Below, piece by piece: positions 27,091 to 36,618 of a stretch of DNA of 64,000 nucleotides (its first letter is position 1; every line of letters begins with the position of its first letter). The notes below the pieces were generated by a model. That model was not told the origin of the DNA and ran no database searches. It saw only the letters and a list, made by a program, of their open reading frames with translations. Both the position numbers and the translations under genes were made by a program. The stretch comes from Streptomyces spectabilis. GTDB lineage: Bacteria > Actinomycetota > Actinomycetes > Streptomycetales > Streptomycetaceae. The stretch spans positions 3,978,501-4,042,500 of the forward strand of contig NZ_CP023690.1 of the NCBI RefSeq assembly GCF_008704795.1, given 5' to 3'.

Positions 27091-27918
27091 ATGACCGTAC
27101 GCAAGAACCAGGCCCAGCTCACCGCCGACGAGAAGCGCCGCTTCGTCAACGCGCTTCTCGCGCTGAAGCGCGACGGCCGCTACGACTCCTTCGTCTCCAC
27201 CCACAACGACTTCATCATGAGCGACCGCGACGACAGCGACCGCGTCGGCCACCGCTCCCCCTCCTTCCTGCCCTGGCACCGCCGCTTCCTCATACAGTTC
27301 GAGCAGGCCCTCCAGTCCGTCGACGCCTCCGTCGCCCTCCCCTACTGGGACTGGACCGCCGACCGCACCCCCGCCGCCTCCCTCTGGGCCCCCGACTTCC
27401 TCGGCGGCACCGGGCGCCCCCGCGACGGCCAGGTCACCGACGGCGCGTTCGCCTTCTCCGGCAGCGGCTGGCGCATCAACGTCCGCGTCGACGGCCGCGA
27501 CTTCCTGCGGCGCAGCCTGGGCGGGGGTGGCGTCCAGCTCCCCACCAAGGCCGAGGTCGACTCCGTCCTCGCCATGCCCGTCTACGACGCCCCGCCGTGG
27601 AACAGCGCCTCCGACGGCTTCCGCAACCACCTCGAAGGCTGGCGCGGCGTGAACCTCCACAACCGCGTCCACGTCTGGGTCGGCGGCCACATGGCCACCG
27701 GGGCCTCCCCCAACGACCCCGTCTTCTGGCTCCACCACGCCTATGTGGACCGGCTGTGGACCCAGTGGCAGGCCCGCCACCCCAACTCGCCCTACCTGCC
27801 CGCAGCCGGTACGCGCGACGTCGTCGACCTCCGCGAGACCATGCGCCCGTGGGGCAACGTGACTCCTGCGGACATGCTGGACCACACGAGGTACTACACC
27901 TACGACGTGGCCGCCTGA
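27091..27918 (+). CDS. melC2: Tyrosinase MelC2
   Basis: Type-3 copper monooxygenase that oxidises tyrosine to dopaquinone, giving melanin. All six copper-ligand histidines are present: His38, His54 and His63 for CuA, and His190, His194 and His216 for CuB. Motifs are SFLPWHRRFLIQFE and FWLHHAYVDRLW. Length (275 residues) is normal for the secreted bacterial form. It is translated from its own ribosome-binding site 17 nt after melC1. A family A dispersed repeat with a GC-rich hairpin follows the stop. Confidence 0.97.
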   Translation: MTVRKNQAQLTADEKRRFVNALLALKRDGRYDSFVSTHNDFIMSDRDDSDRVGHRSPSFLPWHRRFLIQFEQALQSVDASVALPYWDWTADRTPAASLWAPDFLGGTGRPRDGQVTDGAFAFSGSGWRINVRVDGRDFLRRSLGGGGVQLPTKAEVDSVLAMPVYDAPPWNSASDGFRNHLEGWRGVNLHNRVHVWVGGHMATGASPNDPVFWLHHAYVDRLWTQWQARHPNSPYLPAAGTRDVVDLRETMRPWGNVTPADMLDHTRYYTYDVAA

Positions 27919-27976
27919 GCCGAGCGCTGCGCTGGCCTTGCCGCGACGGGCCGTTGTTCGCCTGCGGGTCCGTCGC

Positions 27977-28013
27977 GGCTGGTCGCGCAGTTCCCCGCGC
28001 CCCTTCGGGGCGC
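27977..28013 (+). repeat. Dispersed 3'-end repeat family A, copy 3, with hairpin
   Basis: The 27-nt core (27977-28003) is identical to those at 21996 and 51979. It is sense to melC2, 58 nt after its stop. The core's last seven bases GCGCCCC (27997-28003) pair with GGGGCGC (28007-28013), capped by a UUCG-type loop, so here the repeat forms a terminator-like hairpin between convergent melC2 and DUF397 genes. Confidence 0.7.
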
Positions 28014-28285
28014 TACCCGATCGCGTACCCCGCTACGAAGTCGCGCCACGCGCGCGAGGCGAACGCCAGTTGGGCGCCCTGTCTGTTCTTGGAGTCCCGA
28101 ATGTGGATGGCTCCAACGCCTATCGCGGCCTCAACGCAGTCCTCACCATTGTTACTGCTGCTGTAGCTGCTCTTGACCCACTCCAGGGCGACCTCGACGC
28201 AGTCGTTGATGTTGCTGCTGTCGCTGTAGCTGCTTTTGAACCAGGTGAGTTCGGGACCGCGCCCGGCAGGGGGCTTCTGAGTCAT
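28013..28285 (-). CDS. DUF397 protein with a duplicated half-motif
   Basis: A 90-residue protein of the DUF397 family, partner of the Scr1/WhiJ-type regulators. The signature appears twice in tandem: WFKSSYSDSSNINDCVEVA near the start, then WVKSSYSSSNNGEDCVEAA, followed by the single C-terminal IHIRDSKNRQG and WRDFVAGYAIG. Usual members have one copy. The ATG overlaps the stop of the upstream XRE gene (ATGA) and has GGGGAGAG before it, so the pair is translationally coupled. Confidence 0.88.
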   Translation of the reverse strand: MTQKPPAGRGPELTWFKSSYSDSSNINDCVEVALEWVKSSYSSSNNGEDCVEAAIGVGAIHIRDSKNRQGAQLAFASRAWRDFVAGYAIG

Positions 28286-29139
28286 GTCTCTCCCCGCACT
28301 CGCTCGATGAAGGCCAGCGACTCCCGCGGCGTGAGAGCCTGGGCCCGGATCATGCCATACCGCAGCTCAAGGATCCGGAGCTGCTTCGGGTCGGAGACCG
28401 GGCGGCCGTGGAACTCCCCCTCGGAGCGCCCCACTGCCGTTCCGTCTCCGAATTTCAGCAGCTGGATTCGCCCGCCTTCGATCCCGGCGTGTTCCTCGCA
28501 GTCGGTCGGCATCACCTGGATGGTGACGTTGGGCAACTGCGCGAGTTCCAGCAGGCGTTCGAGCTGAGCACGCAGAATCATTCTGCCCCCGATGGGCCGC
28601 CGGAGCGTCACCTCCTCCTGTACGAAGGTCATGTCAGGGACAGGCGACCGCTCAAAGATCGCCTGACGCGCCATGCGCGCGGCCAATCCTCGTTCCACTT
28701 GGTCGGGCGAGTAGGCGGGCTGACGAGTGCCGAACAGAGCCCGCGCGTACTCACCGGTCTGCAACAGTCCGTGCAGGTTGTGATTGCCGTACGCGGCGAT
28801 CTCTACGGCCCGGCCCTCCAGCTTCGCCAGCTCCCGAACCTTCTTCGGGTACCTCGCCTTGGCCATCTCCTCCTTCATCGCAGAGATGAAACCGTTGGCC
28901 CCCAGGACCCGGTCCGCCGCGTCGAGGTACTCGGGGCGCGGGATCCTCGCCCCGCGCTCCACCTTGCGCACCTGGTCCTCGCCGTAGCCGATCGCCTCGC
29001 CCAGCTCCGCCGCGCTGAGGCCCGCGCCCTCGCGCCACCGCTTCTGCTGGTGACCGAGGGCCTCCACCACCGACGCGATCTCGTCCTCGGGCTCGACGTC
29101 CCAGCCCGCCTCGTCCACACTCTCGCCGTCCGCACTCAT
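28282..29139 (-). CDS. XRE-family regulator with Scr1 domain (WhiJ-like)
   Basis: About 285 residues. The N-terminal helix-turn-helix is RWREGAGLSAAELGEAIGYGEDQVRKVERGARIPRP, with DUF5753/Scr1 domain from about residue 100 (AYGNHNLHGLLQTGEYARALF onward, including QLPNVTIQVMP). Start ATG at 29139 has GGAGG eight nt upstream. With the DUF397 gene downstream and the ATPase gene divergent, this is the standard WhiJ/AbaA-type module, many copies of which occur in Streptomyces and influence development or antibiotic production. Confidence 0.9.
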   Translation of the reverse strand: MSADGESVDEAGWDVEPEDEIASVVEALGHQQKRWREGAGLSAAELGEAIGYGEDQVRKVERGARIPRPEYLDAADRVLGANGFISAMKEEMAKARYPKKVRELAKLEGRAVEIAAYGNHNLHGLLQTGEYARALFGTRQPAYSPDQVERGLAARMARQAIFERSPVPDMTFVQEEVTLRRPIGGRMILRAQLERLLELAQLPNVTIQVMPTDCEEHAGIEGGRIQLLKFGDGTAVGRSEGEFHGRPVSDPKQLRILELRYGMIRAQALTPRESLAFIERVRGET

Positions 29140-29296
29140 CACGCATACCTCCGAAGTACCGCCCCGCTCCAACGCGCAGCCGTACCCGTACGACACCCTG
29201 GACAGCCGGGACAGGGCCGGACAGCGACGGGACAGTCACCGTACGTGCACAGCGCACCACGGTGCAGGCTAAGTGGCTTGCGTCACGCTGTGGCGC

Positions 29297-29719
29297 ATGA
29301 ACACAGAGACCACACAAGCCCTGGCCCCCGTACGGCAGTTCAGCGCGTTGATGCCGTCCAGCCCGCGCGGCGCGCAGCTCGCCCGCCACGCCGCGGTGCG
29401 GCAACTCACCTCCTGGGAGCGCCCCTTCGAGCGCGCGGAACACGTCGTGGCCGAGCTGGCGAGCAACGCGGTGCGGCACGGGCACGTGCCGGGGCGGAAC
29501 TTCCGGCTCACCCTGCGCCTCGCGGCCAGCGGGGTGCTGCGCGTGGAGGTGAGCGACACCTGCGCCGAACGCCTGCCACGCGCTCCAGGGCCCGGGCCCG
29601 CCGACCCGGACGCGGAGTCGGGCCGGGGCCTGCTGATCGTGGCGGCGATCGCGGACCGCTGGGGCACGGAGTTCGGCCCCGACCCCCGCAAGACGGTCTG
29701 GGCGGAGCTGGACTGTTGA
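29297..29719 (+). CDS. ATP-binding anti-sigma-like protein (HATPase, RsbW type)
   Basis: A 140-residue protein with the GHKL fold. The N box is VVAELASNAVRHGH and the G2 region GRGLLIVAAIADRWG; the G1 box (EVSDTCAE) is slightly degenerate from the usual DxG form. It has no sigma factor or antagonist next to it. It is divergent from the XRE/Scr1 gene and completes the WhiJ-like trio. It ends 36 nt before the giant secreted-protein gene, which may share its transcript. Confidence 0.86.
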   Translation: MNTETTQALAPVRQFSALMPSSPRGAQLARHAAVRQLTSWERPFERAEHVVAELASNAVRHGHVPGRNFRLTLRLAASGVLRVEVSDTCAERLPRAPGPGPADPDAESGRGLLIVAAIADRWGTEFGPDPRKTVWAELDC

Positions 29720-29755
29720 TCGGGTGTTGACCAGCCTTGATTACATTCCGGCACC

Positions 29756-32700
29756 ATGAGACACCCATATCGCCCACGCGGGGCCCCAGCCCGGCAGGGC
29801 TTGGCGGGGGCCGTGGCGCTGGCCCTGCTGACGACGCTGCTGGGGGCCCTCACGGTCACCCAGGCACCACCCGCCGTCGCCGCCATGCATTCCTACAAGG
29901 CGGTCACGTTCAACATGCTGAACGGAAACCGTTGGGACGAGAGCTCGCCCGTCGGCAAGGACCCGAAGGTAAAGGGCAAGGGAAACCTGGAAACCGACAT
30001 CCTGCTCGCCGAAGAGCCGGACGTCGTGGCCCTTCAGGAGATCGGCAGCTACGCGCCTTGCCGTGCGAACGCCGTGACGCGGCAGGTCGAGAGCGAGGAG
30101 CTCGACGACACCGAGCCCCCGATAGATTGGGAGGTGACCAAGTGCGAGGCACCGTTCGAAGTGGCTGACGACTACGACCTGTTCTACCTCACCATCGGCA
30201 GCGGCAACGCCACCAGGAACCTCGGTCTCGTAGTCCGTGAGGACGTGCCGTTCGACGACAACGACAACGACAACGTCCACGTCATCGGCCGTGCCGATGA
30301 CGGGAACCAGTACGACAGCCCCAAGCCCATGCTCGGCATCAAACTGGGCGGTGACACATGGTTCTACACCGTGCACGGGGCAAACAACGACCACACGAGA
30401 AGGGACCAGGGCGACACCGTCAACCGCATCCGCGCAGCCAAGGCTGACGCGGGCAATGACAGCTGGACGGTGCTCGGTGACTTCAACAAGAAAGCGACTG
30501 CGTGGACTGCTGCTGAACTCGGCGGGGCGCATGTCGTGGACTCCGAAGCGGCCACACACGAGGCGCCACTCCCCACGCTCGCCCACGGAAAGAACCTGGA
30601 CTACGCGATCAGCAGCACCGCGCCACCGGCCGACTACGGCGGCGTACGCCTGGACGACGTCTACTCCGATCACCACGCGGTGTCGTTCGAGACGTTCTGC
30701 ACCGCTGGAAATGTCGTGCCCCGCTCCACCACCACACTGGCCAAGGCCTGCAAGAAGCCATCGGCCGCCGTCTCCATGGGCGACAGCTACATCTCCGGTG
30801 AAGGCGGCCGCTGGCAGGGCAACGCCAACACCCGGGACAAGGGCTCCTGGGGCACCGACCGTGCCGCCGAAGGGCGCGAGGTCTACGAGAAGGGCACGGA
30901 CGGCAAGGACGACTGCCACCGCTCCGACGTCGCCGAGATCAAGGGCGCGGAGATCTCCGGCATCCCCAAGGAGCGACGCTTCAACATCGCCTGTTCCGGC
31001 GCGGAGACCAAGCACGTCATCGACACGGAGCAGAACGGTGAGAAGCCCCAGGTCCAGCAGCTCGCCGGCATCGCGGGGCGGTATGACGTCGACACCATCG
31101 CGCTCTCCATCGGCGGCAACGACCTCGGGTTCTCCGGCATCGTCAAAGGCTGCGCGGTCGGCTTCGAGTTGAACCTGGGCCCTTGCGCCAAGAAGGCGGG
31201 CGAGCAGATCCGACGTGACCTGGAGCGCGTACGCAAGAACGTCGTCAAGTCGATCGACGCCATCCGCGCCACCATGTCCAAGGCAGGACAGTCGCCGGGC
31301 AGCTACCGCCTGGTGCTCCAGTCCTACCCGTCCCCGCTGCCCGCGTCCGCCGACATGAAGTACGGCGAAGAGAACAACGACCGGTACAACAAGGGCGGGT
31401 GTCCCTTCTACGACGCCGACGCGGACTGGACCCGCGAATACGCCATCACCAACATCAGCACCATGCTGCGCGGCGCCGCCGAGGAGTCGGGGGTGTCCTT
31501 CCTCGATCTGCGCGACGCCCTCGCGGGGCACGAGCTGTGCGCCAAGTCGACGCGCCAGGCGTCGTCCGACCACACCCTCGCCAAGCCCCTTCCGGCTGAG
31601 GACGCGGAGTGGGTGCGCTTCGTCTCCGGCTTCACCACGCCGGGCGAGACGCAGGAGGCGATCCACCCCAACGCCTACGGCCAGAAGGCCCTGAGCGCCT
31701 GTCTGACCAAGTTCGCGGCGGCGACGGGCGGCGACACAAAGCCGTGGACGTACACCTGCCGGGGCGAGAAAGGCAGCGAGCCCGGTGACGTCGGCGTGTC
31801 CGGCGACCCGGCGATCGAGGCCGCCGTCCGCACCGCCGACAGCGGCTCCCCTAACCAGTACCTCTTCCGCGGCCACCAGTACGCCCGCTTCGAAGAGGGC
31901 ACGGACAATCCGCTCGGCGAGGTGAAGGACATCGCCGCGGGGTGGTCCAGCCTGAACGGCACCCCGTTCGCCAGCGGCTTCGACGCGGCCTTCGAAGCGG
32001 AGAAGTACGGCAAGCGCCAGCTGATCCTCTTCCGCGGCGACCAGTACGTGCGCGTCGAGATCCCGATGAACGGCACCGACGACTCCCTCGCCAAGGGGCC
32101 GATGTCCATCACCACCGGCTTCAAGCTCTTCGAGGGGACGCCCTTCGCCACCGGCGTGGACGCCGCCGTGGAGATCGGCGACGACCGGATCATGCTGTTC
32201 AGGGGCGGCCAGATGGCCATCTTCAAGCTGGACATCGACGGCACCGGCGACAAGTGGGTGATGGAACCCCGGGCCATCTCCGAGGGCCTGCCCGTCCTCA
32301 AGGGCACCGGCTTCGAGAGCGGCATCGGCACCGCCATGCAGCGGACCGTGTACGACCCGGAGCCGAACGGCTCCGACGTCTACCTGATCAACGGCGCCCA
32401 GGCCCTGCGCCTGTACCTCGACGAGGACCTGTCGAAGAGCAAGGTCGAGAAGGGGCCGATGCCCGTCACGGAGATGTGGCCGTCCCTGAAGGGCTCGATC
32501 TTCTCCGGCGAGGGCCCGCGCTCTCCGCGCAGCGTGCGCATCTCCTCCTGGACTCGCAACCTCGGGTCGGACAACGGCACCAATCGCGACAGGGTGCTGC
32601 AGCGCCACGGACCCCGCTCCGAGTGGGTGTCCACAGGCCCGGACAACGCCAGCACAGGACGGTGGTACATCACCGGTGACCTGAAGGAGGACGGGGAGCT

Positions 32701-35700
32701 GGAGACGACCATCAGGAACCAGACGGGACGGTACCTCCAGGGAGACGGCGGAAAGTCGCGGCAGTGGGCGTCCGTCACCGACACACCCCGCGTCTGGAAG
32801 ATCAAGGGGACGCACAGGGGCAATCTGTATCGCATCACCACGGATGACGAGAAGTGGTGCTTGTCCGCCGAGAGCTTCTCTGACGACTGGGGCTTCCTGG
32901 AGCCGTGCGTGGGCGACACCAGGACGAACCACTTGTGGTACATCGATAACGCGGACGTCACCATCACCCCCCGCCCCCAGCCCATCGACCGCACCGGCCC
33001 CCTCAAGTCCGCCAAGGACGACCTCGTCGCCGACGTCGACAACGGCAACACCGAGCCGGGCACCCGCGTGAAGGCGCTCGCGCCCAAGGACGACCCCGCC
33101 CAGAAGTGGTGGGCGCGGTCCACGCCGAAGGGGTGGCAGCTCATCAGCGCCCTGGACGGCGCCCCCGTACTCGCCCATGACACCGACAAGCACGAGGCGC
33201 GCCTGGCCAAGGACGACGACGGGGACAGAGCCCAGCTGTGGCAGGCCGAGGACGCGGGCGACGGGTGGACGCGGCTGCGCAACGGCGGCCGGTGTCTGAC
33301 CGCCGGTGGCGCGGACGAGACGCTGGGCGTCAAGGACTGCGCGTCCGGCGACGCCGGGCAGCGGTGGAAGGCCACCGGCCTCACCCCGGACAAGCCGAAG
33401 GAGCGCAGCGGCGAGATCGTCGGGCTCAGCGGCAAGTGCCTGGACGTGAAGTCCGGGTCGAACGAGAACGGCACGCCCGTGCAGATCTGGGACTGCAACA
33501 ACAGCGAGGCCCAGAAGTGGACGCTGCCCGGCGACGGGACCGTACGCGCGCTGGACAAGTGCCTGGACGTCGCGTCCTCCGGGACGGCGAACGGGACGCT
33601 GACGCAGCTGTGGAACTGCAACGGCAGCAGCGCCCAGCAGTGGCGGCCCGGCGAGAACAAAGAGCTGCGCAACCCCGGCTCCGACAAGTGTCTGGACGTG
33701 CCCTCCAGCGTCGCGGAGAACGGGCGGCAGACCCAGATCTGGAACTGCAACGGCAGCGAAGCCCAGAAGTGGACGCTGCCCGACGCGTCGCGCGACGACG
33801 ACCAGGGCAAGGACGGCGACGCCGGAGACCCCTACGACGACGCCGAACCCGTGCGTGACGACAAGCCCGCCGCCTCCGGCGACTGCCGTCCCGACGGGAT
33901 GGCGAAGACCGCCGGGGTGAACACGCCGTACTGCGACGTCTACGACGAGCAGGGCCGCGAATGGCTCGGCAACGGCCGGTCCCGGCGCGTGGTCGGCTAC
34001 TTCACCGGCTGGCGCACGGGCGCGAAGGGCGACCCGAAGTACCTGGTCGGCAACATCCCGTGGACCAAGGTCACGCACATCAACTACGCGTTCGCGCACA
34101 TCAAGGACGACAAGATCTCGGTCGGGGACACCTCGGACCCCAAGAACCCGGCGACCGGGATGACCTGGCCGGGCAATCCGCGCGCCGAGATGGACGACTC
34201 GCTGCCGTACAAGGGGCACTTCAACCTGCTGAACAAGTACAAGAAGCGGCATCCGTCGGTGAAGACGCTGATCTCGGTCGGCGGCTGGGCGGAGACCCGT
34301 GAGTTCTACTCGATGGCCACGCACGCGGACGGGTCGGTCAACCAGGGGGGCATCGACACCTTCGCGGACTCCGTCGTCGACTTCCTCCAGCGGTACGGGT
34401 TCGACGGGGTGGACATCGACTACGAGTACCCCACCGCGCTGCCCAAGACCGGCAACCCGAAGGACTGGGACGTCGCCGACCCGCGCCGCAAGGGCCTGAC
34501 CAAGGGCTACAACGCCCTGATGAAGACGCTGCGGGAGAAGCTGGACCGGGCCGGGGCCGACAAGGGCCGGTACTTCCAGCTGACCTCGGCGGGCTCCTCG
34601 TCGGGCTACCTGGTGCGCGGCCTCGACGCCGGGAAGGCCTTCCAGTACCAGGACTTCGTCAACGTCATGTCGTACGACCTGCACGGCTCCTGGAACAAGT
34701 ACGTCGGCCCGCAGGCGCCGCTGTACGACGACGGCAAGGACAACGAACTGGCTGACGCCGGCGTCTACGACGACCAGAAGGCGGACACCAAGGACTTCCA
34801 GAAGCACGGCTACTTCAACACCGACTGGGCCTACCACTACTACCGGGGCGCGCTGCCCGCCGGCCGCATCAACCTCGGCCTGCCCTACTACACGCGCGGC
34901 TGGCGCGACGTACAGGGCGGCCAGGACGGCCTGTGGGGCACCTCGTCGCTGCCGCAGCAGGGTGACTGCCCGCTTGGCACCGGTGGCCGTGGCGGCCACT
35001 CGGACTGCGGCATGGGCGCCGAGGGCATCGACAACATCTGGCACGACATCGAGGACGGCAAGGAGGTCGCCGCGGGCTCCAACCCGCTGTGGCACGCGAA
35101 GAACCTCCAACGCGGCACCGCGCCGGGCTACTTGAAGTCCTACGGACTCGACACCACGCAGCAGCGGAACAAACTGCGCGGCGACTACGCCGAGAAGTAC
35201 AGCTCCGAGCTGGAAGCCCCGTGGCTGTGGAACGCCGACAAGAAGGTGTTCCTGTCCACCGAGAACGAGCGGTCCATCGACGCCAAGGCCGAGTACGTGA
35301 AGGACAACGGCATCGGTGGCGTCATGCTGTGGGAGCTGGCGGGCGACTACGCCGAGCGCCCCGGCGGCGAGTACGGCATGGGCTACGACCTGACGACGCG
35401 CCTGGACAAGGCGATGCGCGCCGCGGGCCCCTACGGGTCGACCAAGGCGGGCCAGGGGCGCACCCTGCCCCGGCAGGTCATCGACGCCGACGTCGAACTC
35501 GTCGACTTCCCCACCGGGAAGGACGACTTCTACCCCCTCCAGCCCAAGCTGCGCATCACCAACAACAGCGGGCAGAGCCTCGGCCAGGGCACCGAGATCT
35601 CCTTCGACATCCCCACCTCCGCCCCACCGGTCATCAAGGACGGCGACTACAAGGAGATGCCCATCATCAAGCCCGGCCGCACCGGGCCCAACCAGGGCGG

Positions 35701-36508
35701 CCTGAAGGCCGACTTCCACCGCGTGACCATCGAGCTCGACTACTGCCAGGACATCCCGCCGGGCAAATCCCTGGACATCGACGTCAAGTACTACCTGCCG
35801 ATCACAGGGCCCGCGAACACCACGGTCAAGATCGGCGACAAGGAGTACGGCGTCACCGGTGACCAGCGCCGCGGCACCGACACCGTGGAGCCCCCGGCCC
35901 CGGCGGCCGGTGGCTGCCCCGCCGTCGACTGGAAGCCCGGCAAGACGTACACCCCGGCGGCCGGCCGTCTGTGGGGCGCGTTCGACAAGGGCGACAAGGG
36001 CTGGCAGTTCGAGTACCAGCAGATGAACATGGACCACTTCCCCGACCAGTCACGGGTCCATCTCGTCTCCCCCTCCACGACCAACCCCAACCAGTTCTGG
36101 CAGGTCAAGGACGTCGGCGACGGCTGGTACACCATCGGCAACGGTGACAGGTGCCTCACCGCCACCGACCCCGGCAAGGACCTCGCCACCCGGGACTGCG
36201 GCGACGGCGAACAGCAGCGCTGGCGCTTCGTCCCCGTCAACGACGACGGCACCGAGGGTTCGCCCGGTGGTCCGAAGCACGGCAAGCTGTTCAAACTGCG
36301 CGCCGCCACCGGACAGGAGGCCGAAGCCGCCAACGGCGACAACGACCACGAGACCCACATCCTGACCGGCGACCCCAAGCGTGCCACCGGCGCCTACGTC
36401 AAGCACGACGGCTTCTACTGGTACGCCCAGTGGTACACCACCACAGAACCGGGCAAGGCCGAGGCCGACGGCAGCCGCCCCTGGAAGAAGCTCGGCCCCA
36501 CGCCGTAG
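29756..36508 (+). CDS. Giant secreted multi-enzyme: EEP nuclease + SGNH hydrolase + hemopexin + lectins + GH18 chitinase
   Basis: A 2250-residue exported protein. Residues 1-43 are a Sec signal ending PAVAA. Residues ~45-320 are an EEP domain with a full active-site set (FNMLNG, ALQEIG, TVHGANND, VLGDFN, LDYAI, SDHHAV), as in CdtB-like DNases and sphingomyelinases. Residues ~335-660 are an SGNH esterase (SMGDSYISGEGG, SIGGNDLGF, IHPNAYGQ). Four hemopexin-like repeats follow (FRGHQYARF type, ~695-910). Then come degenerate beta-trefoils (~920-1210) and a clear ricin-B lectin with three QxW repeats (~1220-1342). The GH18 chitinase (~1410-1880) has SVGGWAE and the catalytic FDGVDIDYEY. The tail holds an Ig/CBM-like stretch and a final trefoil. 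It starts 36 nt after the ATPase gene with no evident RBS. The target is unknown; fungal or insect chitin surfaces are a reasonable guess. Confidence 0.88.
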   Translation: MRHPYRPRGAPARQGLAGAVALALLTTLLGALTVTQAPPAVAAMHSYKAVTFNMLNGNRWDESSPVGKDPKVKGKGNLETDILLAEEPDVVALQEIGSYAPCRANAVTRQVESEELDDTEPPIDWEVTKCEAPFEVADDYDLFYLTIGSGNATRNLGLVVREDVPFDDNDNDNVHVIGRADDGNQYDSPKPMLGIKLGGDTWFYTVHGANNDHTRRDQGDTVNRIRAAKADAGNDSWTVLGDFNKKATAWTAAELGGAHVVDSEAATHEAPLPTLAHGKNLDYAISSTAPPADYGGVRLDDVYSDHHAVSFETFCTAGNVVPRSTTTLAKACKKPSAAVSMGDSYISGEGGRWQGNANTRDKGSWGTDRAAEGREVYEKGTDGKDDCHRSDVAEIKGAEISGIPKERRFNIACSGAETKHVIDTEQNGEKPQVQQLAGIAGRYDVDTIALSIGGNDLGFSGIVKGCAVGFELNLGPCAKKAGEQIRRDLERVRKNVVKSIDAIRATMSKAGQSPGSYRLVLQSYPSPLPASADMKYGEENNDRYNKGGCPFYDADADWTREYAITNISTMLRGAAEESGVSFLDLRDALAGHELCAKSTRQASSDHTLAKPLPAEDAEWVRFVSGFTTPGETQEAIHPNAYGQKALSACLTKFAAATGGDTKPWTYTCRGEKGSEPGDVGVSGDPAIEAAVRTADSGSPNQYLFRGHQYARFEEGTDNPLGEVKDIAAGWSSLNGTPFASGFDAAFEAEKYGKRQLILFRGDQYVRVEIPMNGTDDSLAKGPMSITTGFKLFEGTPFATGVDAAVEIGDDRIMLFRGGQMAIFKLDIDGTGDKWVMEPRAISEGLPVLKGTGFESGIGTAMQRTVYDPEPNGSDVYLINGAQALRLYLDEDLSKSKVEKGPMPVTEMWPSLKGSIFSGEGPRSPRSVRISSWTRNLGSDNGTNRDRVLQRHGPRSEWVSTGPDNASTGRWYITGDLKEDGELETTIRNQTGRYLQGDGGKSRQWASVTDTPRVWKIKGTHRGNLYRITTDDEKWCLSAESFSDDWGFLEPCVGDTRTNHLWYIDNADVTITPRPQPIDRTGPLKSAKDDLVADVDNGNTEPGTRVKALAPKDDPAQKWWARSTPKGWQLISALDGAPVLAHDTDKHEARLAKDDDGDRAQLWQAEDAGDGWTRLRNGGRCLTAGGADETLGVKDCASGDAGQRWKATGLTPDKPKERSGEIVGLSGKCLDVKSGSNENGTPVQIWDCNNSEAQKWTLPGDGTVRALDKCLDVASSGTANGTLTQLWNCNGSSAQQWRPGENKELRNPGSDKCLDVPSSVAENGRQTQIWNCNGSEAQKWTLPDASRDDDQGKDGDAGDPYDDAEPVRDDKPAASGDCRPDGMAKTAGVNTPYCDVYDEQGREWLGNGRSRRVVGYFTGWRTGAKGDPKYLVGNIPWTKVTHINYAFAHIKDDKISVGDTSDPKNPATGMTWPGNPRAEMDDSLPYKGHFNLLNKYKKRHPSVKTLISVGGWAETREFYSMATHADGSVNQGGIDTFADSVVDFLQRYGFDGVDIDYEYPTALPKTGNPKDWDVADPRRKGLTKGYNALMKTLREKLDRAGADKGRYFQLTSAGSSSGYLVRGLDAGKAFQYQDFVNVMSYDLHGSWNKYVGPQAPLYDDGKDNELADAGVYDDQKADTKDFQKHGYFNTDWAYHYYRGALPAGRINLGLPYYTRGWRDVQGGQDGLWGTSSLPQQGDCPLGTGGRGGHSDCGMGAEGIDNIWHDIEDGKEVAAGSNPLWHAKNLQRGTAPGYLKSYGLDTTQQRNKLRGDYAEKYSSELEAPWLWNADKKVFLSTENERSIDAKAEYVKDNGIGGVMLWELAGDYAERPGGEYGMGYDLTTRLDKAMRAAGPYGSTKAGQGRTLPRQVIDADVELVDFPTGKDDFYPLQPKLRITNNSGQSLGQGTEISFDIPTSAPPVIKDGDYKEMPIIKPGRTGPNQGGLKADFHRVTIELDYCQDIPPGKSLDIDVKYYLPITGPANTTVKIGDKEYGVTGDQRRGTDTVEPPAPAAGGCPAVDWKPGKTYTPAAGRLWGAFDKGDKGWQFEYQQMNMDHFPDQSRVHLVSPSTTNPNQFWQVKDVGDGWYTIGNGDRCLTATDPGKDLATRDCGDGEQQRWRFVPVNDDGTEGSPGGPKHGKLFKLRAATGQEAEAANGDNDHETHILTGDPKRATGAYVKHDGFYWYAQWYTTTEPGKAEADGSRPWKKLGPTP

Positions 36509-36554
36509 CTCCGCACAGGGGTTCATGAACGCCGTATGGCGGTCCCGTTGCAAG

Positions 36555-36588
36555 CCGGGTCGCGGCCTTGAGAGAGGTCGCGGCCCGG
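36555..36588 (+). terminator. Terminator of the giant gene
   Basis: A 13-bp stem (36555-36567 with 36576-36588) in which every position pairs if two G-U pairs are allowed, with an 8-nt loop. It lies 46 nt after the stop and before the tRNA gene. Confidence 0.7.
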
Positions 36589-36618
36589 CCTACGGTCGAG
36601 GACAAGAGAGCACAGCTT

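Noticed and set aside
29741..36037. 2098-codon frame antisense to the giant secreted-protein gene
   Set aside because: Repetitive Val/Gly/Ala/Arg shadow; the plus strand has multiple intact catalytic motifs.
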